The notes: generated by a model from the sequence alone, not told the origin. A stretch of DNA of 64,000 nt from Rhodospirillaceae bacterium (GCA_002716125.1 PAZH01000022.1:65243-129242); one strand, 5' to 3'. Counted from the stretch's first letter, positions 18,678 through 29,402 are shown. Translations and numbers: made by a program.

Positions 18678-19634
18678 CTAACGAGGGCGGTCGTCGACGT
18701 TCAGGAAGACGCGGCCGCCGGACTTGTCGAATTCGGGCGCGACATAGGGTTCGCTTAAGACCTCGTCGACGATCTCCCCGAGCGTTGCGCCGACCGTTTT
18801 GATGTTCGCCTCGTCGCAGGCTGCCTTGATTGCGGCCAGGACGTCACGGTAATTGCGTCCGACCCGGCTCTCCGGATCGGCGAAGTCGTAATCGTTATGG
18901 GTCAGCATATTGATGCAGGGGATCGCCGGATCGCGTTCGCGAAGCTGAGCAACGATGTTCCGGGCCATTTGCAGATAATCGAGCCCATCGAAATCCGGCC
19001 GCAGGTCCCAGTAGAATTGCCGGCCGTCCTTTTCGTTCAATTGGGACGTGTCGACCGAGATCGGCATATTGGCGAATTCGAGCGGGCCTTCGAGAAGGCG
19101 GAAGTCGGGGTGGCCCCGATGCGGGTCGAGCGGCGCACCGGCCCAGACGGCGTGTTTGTCCGGAAAGACGCGCCCCGGCAATGAGACGGAGCCGCCCCGG
19201 AAACCGAGATCGGCGAGGACCCGGAATAGGGAATCGTTCGCCGAAAGCGTCCCTTGGCGGAAATATCGCGGTGGCACACTAAACGCCTCGCGCCACATCT
19301 CGATCGCGCGTGAAAGCATCGCCCGCGCCTCCGCTTCGGATAGGCCGCCGAACTCGCATTGGAAATGCGAGTCGAACCGCCAGGCGTGAATATGAAGACC
19401 GAGGCAATGGCCCGCCGATTCCAATTCTCGGAACATATCCGCCTGCGCGACAGCCGTTTCGGGATGGACGAAGAATGTGACCGGCCAGCCGTATTCGGCC
19501 GCGATGTTGGCGTAAGCGCGGGTCCAGATCTCCGCCATCTGGAAGTTCGGGGGGCCGCTCGCCACCGGGTCCGTGTCGGCGGTCGGCCGCTCACAATCCA
19601 TTGTGACGACGATCTTAATCTCTTGCATGAGCAT
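18678..19634 (-). CDS. polysaccharide deacetylase family protein
   Basis: IKIVVTMDCERPTADTDP...GHCLGLHIHAWRF...RQGTLSANDSLFRVLADLGFRGGS; start could be MQEIK. Confidence 0.75.
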   Translation of the reverse strand: MLMQEIKIVVTMDCERPTADTDPVASGPPNFQMAEIWTRAYANIAAEYGWPVTFFVHPETAVAQADMFRELESAGHCLGLHIHAWRFDSHFQCEFGGLSEAEARAMLSRAIEMWREAFSVPPRYFRQGTLSANDSLFRVLADLGFRGGSVSLPGRVFPDKHAVWAGAPLDPHRGHPDFRLLEGPLEFANMPISVDTSQLNEKDGRQFYWDLRPDFDGLDYLQMARNIVAQLRERDPAIPCINMLTHNDYDFADPESRVGRNYRDVLAAIKAACDEANIKTVGATLGEIVDEVLSEPYVAPEFDKSGGRVFLNVDDRPR

Positions 19635-19699
19635 CTTTCCTTGCGCGACGGCGACATAATTAGCTTACCACACAGTCAACGAGATCGGAGGTATTCGAG

Positions 19700-20479
19700 A
19701 TGCTCCTGAAGGACAAAGTCGCATTGATTACGGGGGCGGGCGACGGTATCGGCAAGGCCATCGCCATCGCCATGGCGGAAGCCGGCGCGCAGGTCATTGC
19801 CGCCGATATCGACATGGCCGCGGCCCAGGCGACGGCGGACGATGCGTCGAAGTACCAGGTGAAAAGCTTGGCCTTGGAAAAGGATGTCGGCGACGTGTCC
19901 CAGATCGACGCGATGATTGCGGAAACGGTCGCGGCATTCGGTCGCCTCGATATCATCGTCAACAATGCCGGTGTCACGCGGCGCGCGTATATCATGGACC
20001 TGACGGAAGAGGACTGGGATCGCATCCACCGGGTGAACGCGAAAGGCGTCTTCTTCTGCCTGCAGCGGGCGGCGCAACAAATGATGGAGCAGGGCGGCGG
20101 TTGTATCATCAATATCGCCTCGATCGCGGGGCGCGGTTACGCCGGGACGTCGAATGCGGCCTACGCGGCGAGCAAAGGGGCGGTTATTGCGCTGACCAAG
20201 ACGGCGGCACAGCAACTCGGCCCGCACAACATCAACGTCAATTCTGTCTGTCCCGGTGTGACCATGACGCCGCTTGGCGAGCGCAACCGGGTCGTCCGCG
20301 CAAAAGAGCAAGGTGTCAGTGTCGAGCAGGCGCTAGAGAACACGATCAAGCCGATCCCGATCGGCCGTGCGAACGATCCCGCGGATATTGCCGCCCTTGC
20401 CGTCTTCCTGGCATCGCCGGGTGCGCGCAACATCACCGGACAATCCTATAACGTCGACGGTGGATTGGTGCCGAGTTAG
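19700..20479 (+). CDS. SDR family oxidoreductase
   Basis: DKVALITGAGDGIGKAIAIAMAEAGAQ; NNAGVT; YAASKGAVIALTK. Confidence 0.88.
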   Translation: MLLKDKVALITGAGDGIGKAIAIAMAEAGAQVIAADIDMAAAQATADDASKYQVKSLALEKDVGDVSQIDAMIAETVAAFGRLDIIVNNAGVTRRAYIMDLTEEDWDRIHRVNAKGVFFCLQRAAQQMMEQGGGCIINIASIAGRGYAGTSNAAYAASKGAVIALTKTAAQQLGPHNINVNSVCPGVTMTPLGERNRVVRAKEQGVSVEQALENTIKPIPIGRANDPADIAALAVFLASPGARNITGQSYNVDGGLVPS

Positions 20480-20519
20480 GCGTATCTCGTTCATCGAAGA
20501 CAGCATTGGAGGACAAGAC

Positions 20520-21416
20520 ATGAAAGCGGGATTTATCGGCACCGGCAGCATGGGAGCGCCGTTGGCGGCGAACCTTCTAGATCAGGAAAAATCGCTTGTG
20601 GCCTACGACATCAATCCGGAGGCGACGGTAAAGCTCGCGGAGAAGCAAGCGCGGATTGTCGACTCGCCCGTCGCGGTAGCCGATGAGTCCGATTTGGTCT
20701 TCGCTTGCATGCCGAGCATCGAGAGTTTCCGCACGGTCATAGCGGGCGATGAAGGCGTCATTCACGGCAAGCAAATGAAGACGTTCGTCAATCTCGGCAC
20801 GATGGGCACGGAGGCGGTCGCCGAGATGGAGGAAACCCTCGCGGCAAAAGGGGTTCCGATGCTCGACTCGCCGATAACGGGCGGCGTGCAGCGGGCGTGG
20901 GATGCGGATATCACAGTGATCACCTCCGGCCCACAAGCCGTCTATGACGCGGTTGAGCCGTTCCTCAAGTCGTTTGCCCGAGATATCCACTATGTCGGCG
21001 ACAAGGTCGGCCAAGCGCAAATCGCCAAGGTCTGTAACAACATCATGTCCTTCACGAACATGGTGATTGGCCTCGAGGCCCTGACATTGGCGTCGAAAGG
21101 CGGCGTCGATCCCAACAAAGTTTTGGATGTCATCAATTCCGGATCCGGCCAGAACAGCGCGACCCTGACGAAGATTCCCAATTTCGTTATGAAGGGGAAC
21201 TTCAACATGGAAGCGCCAATGCACATCATCGCCAAGGACGCGATGCTGTGGCGGATGGAATCGGAGCGTCTGGAGGTGCCGCAAGGCGTTGCGAGTGCGA
21301 CCTATCAAACGATTCAACAAGCTTTGGCGATGGGTCTGCGCAATGGCGATTTGAGCGAGATCGTCAAAGTGATCGAACGCGCCGCCGATACCGAGATCTC
21401 GAAATCGGCGGACTGA
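20520..21416 (+). CDS. NAD(P)-dependent beta-hydroxyacid dehydrogenase (3-hydroxyisobutyrate dehydrogenase family)
   Basis: MKAGFIGTGSMGAPLAANLLDQEKSLVAYDINPEAT; DSPITGGVQRA; GQAQIAKVCNNIM. Confidence 0.88.
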   Translation: MKAGFIGTGSMGAPLAANLLDQEKSLVAYDINPEATVKLAEKQARIVDSPVAVADESDLVFACMPSIESFRTVIAGDEGVIHGKQMKTFVNLGTMGTEAVAEMEETLAAKGVPMLDSPITGGVQRAWDADITVITSGPQAVYDAVEPFLKSFARDIHYVGDKVGQAQIAKVCNNIMSFTNMVIGLEALTLASKGGVDPNKVLDVINSGSGQNSATLTKIPNFVMKGNFNMEAPMHIIAKDAMLWRMESERLEVPQGVASATYQTIQQALAMGLRNGDLSEIVKVIERAADTEISKSAD

Positions 21417-21421
21417 ATGCG

Positions 21422-22084
21422 ATGACCGACCGCGCGCTTTACTTCATCTCCGGATCGCCGCCCTGTTGGTCGGTGATGCTGGCGCTCGAGGTGAAGGGGC
21501 TGTCTTACACGCCGCAGCGGCTCGATAATCAAAAGCGGGAGCAGAAGAGCCCCGAATACCTGGCCATCAACGCGCGCGGCCAGGTGCCCACGCTGGTGGA
21601 GGGAGATACCGTCGTCTGCGAGACACTGGCGGTTCTGGCGTATCTCGATGCGGCATATCCCGCACCCGCACTTTTCGGCCGCAACCCCGACGAAACTGCA
21701 CGGATCTGGCAGGCGATCAGTGTGTGCGACGGGAATTTACGCGGGCCGGTGGGCGATATCTCGCGGCCGCTTTTTCGTGGGAAATCGGTCGAGTTCGCGG
21801 AACAGATCAAATCGGCGTCCGACAAGGTCCGAAGCGAACTTGATTTGTTGGAAGCGCAGCTGTCGGAAACGCAGTGGCTGGCCGGCGACGCCGTCAGCGC
21901 GGCGGACCTCATGGTGTTTCCCGTCGTTATGCAACTCGCCCGAGCCGTTGCGCGGGAAGCGGCCCTACCGCTCGACTTGGCGCTTTACCCCTATCGCGAA
22001 CATTTCCCGCGTATCGATGCGTGGTGCGATCGGATCGAGGCGCTGCCCGGGTTCGAGCGGGCGTATCCGCCGCATTGGAAATAG
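21422..22084 (+). CDS. glutathione S-transferase family protein
   Basis: MTDRALYFISGSPPCWSVMLALEVKGLSYTPQRLD...GQVPTLVEGDTVVCETLAVLAYLD. Confidence 0.88.
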   Translation: MTDRALYFISGSPPCWSVMLALEVKGLSYTPQRLDNQKREQKSPEYLAINARGQVPTLVEGDTVVCETLAVLAYLDAAYPAPALFGRNPDETARIWQAISVCDGNLRGPVGDISRPLFRGKSVEFAEQIKSASDKVRSELDLLEAQLSETQWLAGDAVSAADLMVFPVVMQLARAVAREAALPLDLALYPYREHFPRIDAWCDRIEALPGFERAYPPHWK

Positions 22085-22163
22085 CCGCCCGACAATTCCG
22101 TTCACCTCTCGTTAACGAAGTTGAGTCTACCATGCCGTCTGAACAGGACTGCATGGAAATCCG

Positions 22164-22658
22164 ATGGACTTGCCGGTCGAAGCAAATCTGTGGGGCGAGA
22201 CAACCTTCGAGGAGAAAGGGCGTGAGGCGGTCGCGTCGCCGATGCTCCTTTCGGCGTACGACCTGTGGGTGGCAAATCTACGGGGCCGCACGCTGCCGTC
22301 GCGCGCGGATTTTGATCCCGTGGACATGCCGAAACTGCTGCCGCACATCATTTTGGTCGATGTCGAGAATCCGGGACCGCGGCTGCGTGTGCGGCTGTCG
22401 GGTACAAATGTCGTAAACGTATTCGGCGGGGATTATACCGGGCAGTATCTCGACGAGATCGATTTTGGCGATGCGCGGCAAAAAATCCTGCACGACTATA
22501 TGTTCGCGGTCGATGCCAAACGGCCGCTGTTCTCGGACCATAAATTCCGGCGCTTGAGCGGCACCTATCTCAATATCGAGCGTGTGATCCTGCCGCTGTC
22601 GGACAACGACGACTCCGTCAATATTCTGATGGCCGTTCTGAGTTTCTTCAAAGCTTGA
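22164..22658 (+). CDS. stand-alone PAS-like (PAS_5 type) protein
   Basis: LLSAYDLWVANLRGRTLPSRADFDPVDMPKLLPHIILVDVENPGPRLRVRLSGTNVVNVFGGDYTGQYLDEI. Confidence 0.7.
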   Translation: MDLPVEANLWGETTFEEKGREAVASPMLLSAYDLWVANLRGRTLPSRADFDPVDMPKLLPHIILVDVENPGPRLRVRLSGTNVVNVFGGDYTGQYLDEIDFGDARQKILHDYMFAVDAKRPLFSDHKFRRLSGTYLNIERVILPLSDNDDSVNILMAVLSFFKA

Positions 22659-23558
22659 TCAGGCGGTCGCTGCCATATCACGGGCGTCGAGAACCGCCTG
22701 CGCCCACGCTGCGGGTCGTTCCTGCGGGATATTGTGGCCGACGTCCGCGAACTCCCGATGCTCGTGCGGACCGGTGAAGAATCGGGCATGGCCGGACGTA
22801 GAGCGAAGTGAGACACCGTCCGAATCCCCGTCGATCGTGATGGCGGGAACGGTGATCGACGGCTGCGCAGTCAGCTGCGTTTCGATATGCGCGACTGCGG
22901 GGTCGCCCGGTACCAAGCCGTAACGGTGCCTGTAGGAATGAATGACCACGTCAACGAAATCCGGATTGTCGAAGGCATCGGCGCTCTGTGCGAAGATTGC
23001 GTCGTCGAAACCCCATTTCGGCGACCAAAGGGACCAGCAATGCCGAATGAGGTCGCGGCGGTTCTCGGTGAGACCGCGCCGACCGCGTTCCGAGTGGAAG
23101 TAGTACTGATACCAATACGCGGCTTCCGCGGCGGCGGAGGCCGGTTCCATGGAGCGCGCGATATTCTGGATGTTGTAAGAATTGCCGGAGACCAGTGCCA
23201 CGACCCGTTCCGGCCAAAGCGCGGAGACAACGCAACAGCCTCGCCCGCCCCAGTCATAACCGCCGATCACCGCGCGGTCGATTTCGAGCGCATCCATAAG
23301 TGCGCGAAGGTCTGCGCCGAAGGCTGCCTGTTCGCCCGAACGCGGCGTCTTGTCCGAAAGGAACGATGTTCCGCCGTAGCCTCGCATGTAGGGGACGATG
23401 ACCCGTGCGCCCGCGTTCGCCAGGATCGGTGCCACCTCTGCATAGGCGTGCACGTCATACGGAAAGCCGTGCATCATGAAACAGGGCCACCCGTCGGCAT
23501 CGCCGTATTCCCGGTATTGAACCCGTAAGACTCCGGCTTCGATCATCTTGACGTCCAT
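22659..23558 (-). CDS. alpha/beta hydrolase (epoxide hydrolase/dehalogenase-like)
   Basis: PCFMMHGFPYDVHAYAEVAPILANAGARVIVPYMRGYGGT; VIGGYDWGGRGCC (nucleophile elbow with Asp); GHNIPQERP. Confidence 0.85.
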   Translation of the reverse strand: MDVKMIEAGVLRVQYREYGDADGWPCFMMHGFPYDVHAYAEVAPILANAGARVIVPYMRGYGGTSFLSDKTPRSGEQAAFGADLRALMDALEIDRAVIGGYDWGGRGCCVVSALWPERVVALVSGNSYNIQNIARSMEPASAAAEAAYWYQYYFHSERGRRGLTENRRDLIRHCWSLWSPKWGFDDAIFAQSADAFDNPDFVDVVIHSYRHRYGLVPGDPAVAHIETQLTAQPSITVPAITIDGDSDGVSLRSTSGHARFFTGPHEHREFADVGHNIPQERPAAWAQAVLDARDMAATA

Positions 23559-23651
23559 TCCGCCTCTCCTAAGGTAAAACTAACCCAGGTGTAAAAATTG
23601 CCTCGAATATCGGCGGGTGATCAAGCGGATTGGATGATTGCGGTCAAGGCG

Positions 23652-24662
23652 ATGAGTACGACAGACACAGATCGACACAATAGCGTCGACCCGAACATTT
23701 GGCATTACCATCCGAAGGTGCCGATCCCGCAGGGCGGAATCTTTCGCCGTATCTGGGATCCGGTCTTCGTATTGAAGGGAATCGCTCTGTCCTGGTTCGG
23801 CCTATATGTCCGCGGGCTCGCCTTAGGCTTGATTACTGTTCTTTGGCTCACCGTTCTCCCGTCGATGGATGAGATCGCCGCCGCCGGCACCCTTTGGATT
23901 GGGCAAATTCTCCTGGTCAATTACGCGCTGATGCTCGCTTGGGCCGGCGGTTTGCACCTCTACCTGCATCGCTACGCGAAGCAAGGTCGGTTCTTGAAGT
24001 TCGATACGAAGCCGATGCGGAAAGGGCCGCAATACACCTTCGGCGATCAGGTCTACGACAATATGTTTTGGACATTGGCCTGGAGCGTGCCGATCTGGAC
24101 CGCGTATGAATGCGGTCTGCTCTGGCTATTGTCGCAAGGGATGATCCCCGACAATAGCTGGGATCAGAGTGCGCTTTGGTTCGTTTTGCTGTTCGTGCTG
24201 ATCCCCTTTGTCGACAGCACGCACTTCTATATGACACACCGTTTTCTGCATTGGGGCGGCGTCTATACCCATATCCACAGCGTGCATCACCGAAACGTCA
24301 ATGTCGGTCCTTGGTCGGGGATGTCGATGCATCCGATCGAAAGTGCAATCTTCCTAAGCCCGGTGCTGATTCATCTGTTTTTGCCGTCGCACCCGATCCA
24401 CATCGTATTTCACATCACCTGGCTGTCGCTCGGACCCGCGACGACCCATTGCGGTTTCGCCGCACTTTCGATCGGCGGGAAAGAATATCCCCGTCTCGGG
24501 GATTTCTTCCACACGCTGCACCATCGGTTCTTTGAGTGCAATTACGGCAATTCCGAGGTGCCGCTCGACGATCACTACGGCAGTTTCCACGACGGCAGCC
24601 AAGCCGCGACCGAGCGGATCAATCAACGGTTCAAAGCGTTGAGGGAAGCCGGTACGTCTTAG
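23652..24662 (+). CDS. sterol desaturase/fatty-acid hydroxylase family membrane protein
   Basis: His clusters DSTHFYMTHRFLHW, HIHSVHHRNVN, HTLHHRFFECNYG plus hydrophobic segments. Confidence 0.85.
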   Translation: MSTTDTDRHNSVDPNIWHYHPKVPIPQGGIFRRIWDPVFVLKGIALSWFGLYVRGLALGLITVLWLTVLPSMDEIAAAGTLWIGQILLVNYALMLAWAGGLHLYLHRYAKQGRFLKFDTKPMRKGPQYTFGDQVYDNMFWTLAWSVPIWTAYECGLLWLLSQGMIPDNSWDQSALWFVLLFVLIPFVDSTHFYMTHRFLHWGGVYTHIHSVHHRNVNVGPWSGMSMHPIESAIFLSPVLIHLFLPSHPIHIVFHITWLSLGPATTHCGFAALSIGGKEYPRLGDFFHTLHHRFFECNYGNSEVPLDDHYGSFHDGSQAATERINQRFKALREAGTS

Positions 24663-26122
24663 ACGTGTTCGAGTTCGACTTCGGCTCCCGGGATCGGCGA
24701 GCGGGAGAAAATGCCTTCCTTGCGGACCGCCTCGACGCCGCCGAATTTCTCCATATGGATCGCTTGATCCGCTTTGCTGCGCGCGTCTACGGCTGCCGGG
24801 TCGAGAATTTGCCGGAGTCGAGACTCCAACATGTCCGCGCTCGGGTGAGACCCGCCGTCTTTGAGGAGATCGTTCTCTTCCAACGGATCGACCGATAGAT
24901 CGAAAAGTTGGCGGGGCATATCCACGTGATAGATCAGCTTGAGGTCGCCGTGGCGGAGCGCGAAACCGGAATTCCGGCTGCCCATCGCGTGGTACTCGGC
25001 AAAGGCGTCTCGGACGGTCTCGCCACCTTGGATCGCGGGCCAAAGCGACGTTCCGGGCAAGTCTATATCTTCAGCGGCTGTTTCGGCGCCGACCGCCTCG
25101 ACGATCGTTGGGAATAGGTCGACATGGGACGCGAGTTGTTCGACGACCCGACCTTGCGGGATGCCGGGCCCCGCCATTACCAAGGGAACACCGATCCCGT
25201 GTTCGTAGTGATTGGCCTTTCCGAGGATACCATGATGGCCCGCCGCTTCGCCGTGATCGCTGGTATAGAGGACCCGCGTCTCGTCGATCAGGTTGAGCGT
25301 TTCCATTTCCGCCAACACGCGGCCGATCTGCTCGTCTGTATGGGTGATGAGACCGCAATAACCGGCAACCACACGGCGCACGAAGTCTTCACTGAAGCCG
25401 TCCTGCAAGTGGTTCATCCAGGCTAGGTATTCGGGTGCGGGGTGTTTCGGGCGATCTTCGGGCCGCCACTGAATCGGCATTGGGACATCCGACAACGGGT
25501 ACATATCCCAGAACCGCTGAGGCACCTTAAAGGGCGGATGCGGGCTCGGGTATGAGACGAGCAAGACCCAAGGTTTCGCCGATTTAGCGCGCGCCTGCAG
25601 CCATTCGATCGCCTGGTCGGTAATCCGTCGGTCGTAAATCTGATACTCTGCCTCGCCCGGCACCGAATCTTCATAAATGGCGCGATGCGCTTGCCGCCGC
25701 GGGACCCCGTCCTGCGTCGCGCGCAACAACGAGCTCAACGCCCCCTTCGCTTCGACAATGTGCATCGTGTCGATTTCTTCACTGAAACCGTTGTCGTCTT
25801 CGGACGAACGGAAATGCAGTTTGCCGATGGCGGTCATCTCGTACCCCGCATCGCGGACCCGGTGATGCCAGGTCGGGACGCGGCCGTCATAGGCGAGCGC
25901 GTTGTCCCAATAGCCGGTTTGATGCGGATAGCGGCCGGTGGCAATGGCGGCACGGGACGGACAGCAAAGGGGACTGGTGCAATAGGCGTTCTCGAACCGG
26001 ACACCGCGTTGGGCGATGCTGTCGATGGCCGGCGTTTTGACCATGGGATGTCCGGCGGCGCCCACAAACCGCCGATTGTGGTTGTCGGACAAGAAGATGA
26101 CGAGATTTGCGGCTTGGGTCAT
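24659..26122 (-). CDS. sulfatase-like hydrolase
   Basis: LVIFLSDNHNRRFVGAAGHPMVKTPAIDSIAQRG...CTSPLCCPSRAAIATGRYPHQTGYWDN (CxPSR formylglycine motif); YTSDHGEAAGHHG. Confidence 0.9.
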   Translation of the reverse strand: MTQAANLVIFLSDNHNRRFVGAAGHPMVKTPAIDSIAQRGVRFENAYCTSPLCCPSRAAIATGRYPHQTGYWDNALAYDGRVPTWHHRVRDAGYEMTAIGKLHFRSSEDDNGFSEEIDTMHIVEAKGALSSLLRATQDGVPRRQAHRAIYEDSVPGEAEYQIYDRRITDQAIEWLQARAKSAKPWVLLVSYPSPHPPFKVPQRFWDMYPLSDVPMPIQWRPEDRPKHPAPEYLAWMNHLQDGFSEDFVRRVVAGYCGLITHTDEQIGRVLAEMETLNLIDETRVLYTSDHGEAAGHHGILGKANHYEHGIGVPLVMAGPGIPQGRVVEQLASHVDLFPTIVEAVGAETAAEDIDLPGTSLWPAIQGGETVRDAFAEYHAMGSRNSGFALRHGDLKLIYHVDMPRQLFDLSVDPLEENDLLKDGGSHPSADMLESRLRQILDPAAVDARSKADQAIHMEKFGGVEAVRKEGIFSRSPIPGAEVELEHV

Positions 26123-26141
26123 CGTTTTGGCTTTCTTGAGA

Positions 26142-27461
26142 TCAGTCTGCCTGACGCAGGATTTCGCGTTGGGTCTTGCCTTTGTATTCGGTGCGGTAGC
26201 GGCCGCGCCGCTGGAATTCGGGGACCATCAGGTCGACGAATTGGTCGATAGCGCCCGGCGAATGGATCGGCGTCAGCATGAAACCGTCGCCGCCGACCGT
26301 TTCGAAGAAGGCTTCCATCTGGTCGGCAACGCTCTTCACCGTGCCGACAAACTGGGGCAAGCCCACCCCTTGGCCATGCCGGTGCGCGACCTCGCGGAGT
26401 GTCATGCCGCTGCCGTCCGGTTTTAGAAACCGCGTCCGCATGCGGTGCAGTTCCGGCTCCGTGCGTTCCGTCATGTCGGCGTCGAGCGGGATTTGTGACA
26501 GGTCAAAATCGAGATGGGCCGAGAGGATCGTCATACCGGCATCGAGCGGCACCAATTCGTTATGCTCTTCTTGCAGTTCGACCGCATGCGCTTCGCTTTC
26601 GCCGATGATCGGTTGCGCTCCGAATAGAATGCGGCAGTGATCCGGATTGCGGCCGATCTTCTCCATGCGGCCTTTGACCTGGGCGAAATACTCCGCCGCG
26701 TTTTCCGCGCGCGGTTGGATCGCGAAAATGCCGTCCGCATATTTGGCGGCGAAATCCATCCCTTTCGGCGACGTGCCCGCCTGTAGGATCGCGGGGCCAT
26801 TCTGCGGCGAGTGGACGACATTCAAGGGGCCCCGGGATTTAAAGAAACGGCCTTCGTGCTCAATCCGCCGGACTTTTGAGGCGTCGGCGAACACCGCGCC
26901 TTCCTTGTCCAAGACCACGGCGTCTTCGTCCCAGCTGTCCCACAGCTTGCGGCAAACTTCCATATATTCGTGCGCCTGGTCGTAGCGGGTATCGGCGTCG
27001 GCGCGTTCGGTGCCGTAGTTGGCTTGCTGGTTCCGGTTGATCGACGTCACGACGTTCCAGGCCGCCCGGCCGTTGGTTAGGTGATCCAGCGTGCCCCACA
27101 TCCGCGCGGCGTAGAACGGATGTTGGTTGCTGGTCGAGAAGGTGGCGCCGAGGCCGATTTGCTTCGTCACCGCGGCGAGCCAACCGAGCAGGACGACCGG
27201 ATCGTGTTCCGGCGCTTGCGCGGCGTAGCGCAGCGCCGGCTCAAGCGAGCCTTTAAATGTGTCGGAGATGTAGTTGAGATCCGCGAAGAACACCATGTCG
27301 AACAACCCGCGCTCGCAGGTCTTCGCAATATGCTGGTAGAGTTCGGGTCGGGCCCAATTTTCCTTGGTGAACTCGGTCTTCGGGTGACGCCACATGCCGA
27401 GGCTGTGATAGCTCGGTCCATGCACCAGGAACTGCGCGAAATGCATTTTCTTCTTTGCCAT
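26142..27461 (-). CDS. NtaA/SnaA/DszA-type LLM flavin-dependent monooxygenase
   Basis: MAKKKMHFAQFLVHGPSYHSLGMWRHPKTEF...LDHLTNGRAAWNVVTSINRNQQANYG...GTSPKGMDFAAKYADGIF. Confidence 0.88.
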   Translation of the reverse strand: MAKKKMHFAQFLVHGPSYHSLGMWRHPKTEFTKENWARPELYQHIAKTCERGLFDMVFFADLNYISDTFKGSLEPALRYAAQAPEHDPVVLLGWLAAVTKQIGLGATFSTSNQHPFYAARMWGTLDHLTNGRAAWNVVTSINRNQQANYGTERADADTRYDQAHEYMEVCRKLWDSWDEDAVVLDKEGAVFADASKVRRIEHEGRFFKSRGPLNVVHSPQNGPAILQAGTSPKGMDFAAKYADGIFAIQPRAENAAEYFAQVKGRMEKIGRNPDHCRILFGAQPIIGESEAHAVELQEEHNELVPLDAGMTILSAHLDFDLSQIPLDADMTERTEPELHRMRTRFLKPDGSGMTLREVAHRHGQGVGLPQFVGTVKSVADQMEAFFETVGGDGFMLTPIHSPGAIDQFVDLMVPEFQRRGRYRTEYKGKTQREILRQAD

Positions 27462-27523
27462 AATCGGACCCTAGCGTCTCTCCCGGACATTGCAACCGCG
27501 CGAAGCGCCATAAATCTTTACGC

Positions 27524-28582
27524 ATGAAAGTGGATAAGAAAGCGCTGGTCGCCGGGGCTTCCGGCGTTGTCGGGCGTTGCCTTGCTGAATATCTCCACAG
27601 CCTCGACGATTGGACGGTGATCGGCCTCTCTCGGCAGCCGCCGATCGGCGGTAACGATGTGCCGCGTGTCGATGTCGACCTTAGCGATCGCAGGGATGTG
27701 CAGGCGAAGCTCGGTACGCAAAGCGATGTCACGCATATCTTTTACGAGGCGCGTTTCGACCATGTCGAAGGTACGCCGGAGCCGATCGATACCAACGTCG
27801 CGATGTTCCGAAATCTTATCGATACCGTGGTGCCGATTGCGACGAATCTCGTGCATGTCCACACCGGCAGCGGTCATAAGAACTATGGCCTGCATAAAGG
27901 GCCCGCCCGCACGCCGGCGCGCGAAGATGCGCCGCGATACCCGGGACCGAGTTTTTATTACGAACAGGAAGACTACATCCACGCTTTGCGAATGGGGCAG
28001 GCTTGGTCTTGGTCGTCCGCCCGGCCGACCGGGCTCTGCGATACGGCGCCGGGCATTACCCGCAGCATGATCAGTCTGATCTGCGCCTACGCAGCGATCC
28101 GAAAGGAGCTGGGCCTGCCGTTCAGTTTTCCCGGTACCGAAGGGAATTATCATGCGCTGTATCAATGTACGGAGGCGCTGCAGCTCGCGAAGGCGACAGT
28201 TTGGATGGCGACGGCGCCCGCGTGCGCCAATCAAGATTTCAACATCACCAACGGGGATTTATTCCGGTGGTCGAACCTTTGGCCGAAATTCGCCGACTAT
28301 TTCGGCATGGCGTTGGGGCCGGTCGAGACCGTCGATCTTGCGGATTATATGGCGGACAAGGAAGCGGTCTGGCAGCGGGTCATCGAAAAGCACGCCCTCA
28401 TCCCGCAACCGCTCGAACGGGTGGCGATGTGGTCTTATTGGCGCCACCTTTGGACGCCCGACTGGGATATCGTCTCTTCGATGACGAAGGCCCGCCAGTT
28501 CGGCTTTCACGACATCGTTGATTCGGAAGCGATGTTCTTCCGTATGTTCGACCACTTTCGCGCCGCTAAGGTGTTCCCGTAA
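27524..28582 (+). CDS. PRISE-like SDR (progesterone 5-beta-reductase/iridoid-synthase-like)
   Basis: KALVAGASGVVGRCLAEYL...HVHTGSGHKNYGLHKGPAR...WSSARPTGLCD...NYHALYQCTEALQLAKATVWMATAP. Confidence 0.8.
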   Translation: MKVDKKALVAGASGVVGRCLAEYLHSLDDWTVIGLSRQPPIGGNDVPRVDVDLSDRRDVQAKLGTQSDVTHIFYEARFDHVEGTPEPIDTNVAMFRNLIDTVVPIATNLVHVHTGSGHKNYGLHKGPARTPAREDAPRYPGPSFYYEQEDYIHALRMGQAWSWSSARPTGLCDTAPGITRSMISLICAYAAIRKELGLPFSFPGTEGNYHALYQCTEALQLAKATVWMATAPACANQDFNITNGDLFRWSNLWPKFADYFGMALGPVETVDLADYMADKEAVWQRVIEKHALIPQPLERVAMWSYWRHLWTPDWDIVSSMTKARQFGFHDIVDSEAMFFRMFDHFRAAKVFP

Positions 28583-28588
28583 GCGCTG

Positions 28589-29350
28589 TTAAAGGCGCGC
28601 GAGCCGGGGTGTCCAACCGCCGATCAAGACTTCACCCGGATGTTCGGGCGGGGCTAAATGCGCCAGGCCCAATTCGTCCAACAGGGCCCAGGCAAGGCAG
28701 ATATTGGAGCAAAGGAACGGCTTACCCGTCCGGGCCGTCAGTGCCGCCACGGCGGGGAGTGTCGCCATGCCGGAGCCGGTGACGACAATGGCGTCGGCCT
28801 GTTCGGTCTCGAGCGCTTTCGACGCTTCCAGCATGCTTTCCGTCCGCAAGCCGTAGATATTGACGGTGTCGGAGGTGTCTTCCGGCATCGAAGCCACGGA
28901 GACCACTTCGTAGCCCTTGGCCGACCAGTGCGCTGCGCTCAATTCGGTCAGCCAGCTGGGGTAGGGGCTGAACAGCGCCAGGCGTGTTGCGCCAAGCCGC
29001 TGTAAGGCCCGGTGGATGGCTTGCGACGACGAGATTATCGGATAGCCCACTTTCTCCGACATGGCTGCCAATCGCGCATCCTGATCTACATCGGGCAAAT
29101 AGGCCGTGGCCGTGAAGGAAAACCCGAAGGCATCGATCTGCGCCTTGCCATAGGCCTTTAAGCTGGTCTCAAGGTTATCGATATACTCGTAGAAGCGGGC
29201 TCGCGCATCGTCCGCTTCGCCGGTCAGCCGTGTTACCAGCATGCCGACCCCGTCGGGCAGCAGCGCTGAAAACTCGGCCTCGACCACTGGGTTGGTCTGC
29301 GGCGGGGCGACGCCGATCAAAGCGTGGCGGGCATATTCGCGGTCGGGCAT
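28589..29350 (-). CDS. Asp/Glu racemase/maleate cis-trans isomerase-like protein, paralog A
   Basis: MPDREYARHALIGVAPPQTNPVVEAEFSALLPDGVGMLVTRLTGEADD...GFSFTATAYL...VVTGSGMATLPAV. Confidence 0.75.
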   Translation of the reverse strand: MPDREYARHALIGVAPPQTNPVVEAEFSALLPDGVGMLVTRLTGEADDARARFYEYIDNLETSLKAYGKAQIDAFGFSFTATAYLPDVDQDARLAAMSEKVGYPIISSSQAIHRALQRLGATRLALFSPYPSWLTELSAAHWSAKGYEVVSVASMPEDTSDTVNIYGLRTESMLEASKALETEQADAIVVTGSGMATLPAVAALTARTGKPFLCSNICLAWALLDELGLAHLAPPEHPGEVLIGGWTPRLARL

Positions 29351-29402
29351 ACTCTGTTCTCTCTGTTTGTCTTTACGGTCGGCGATTGCCGAGGATATCT
29401 CA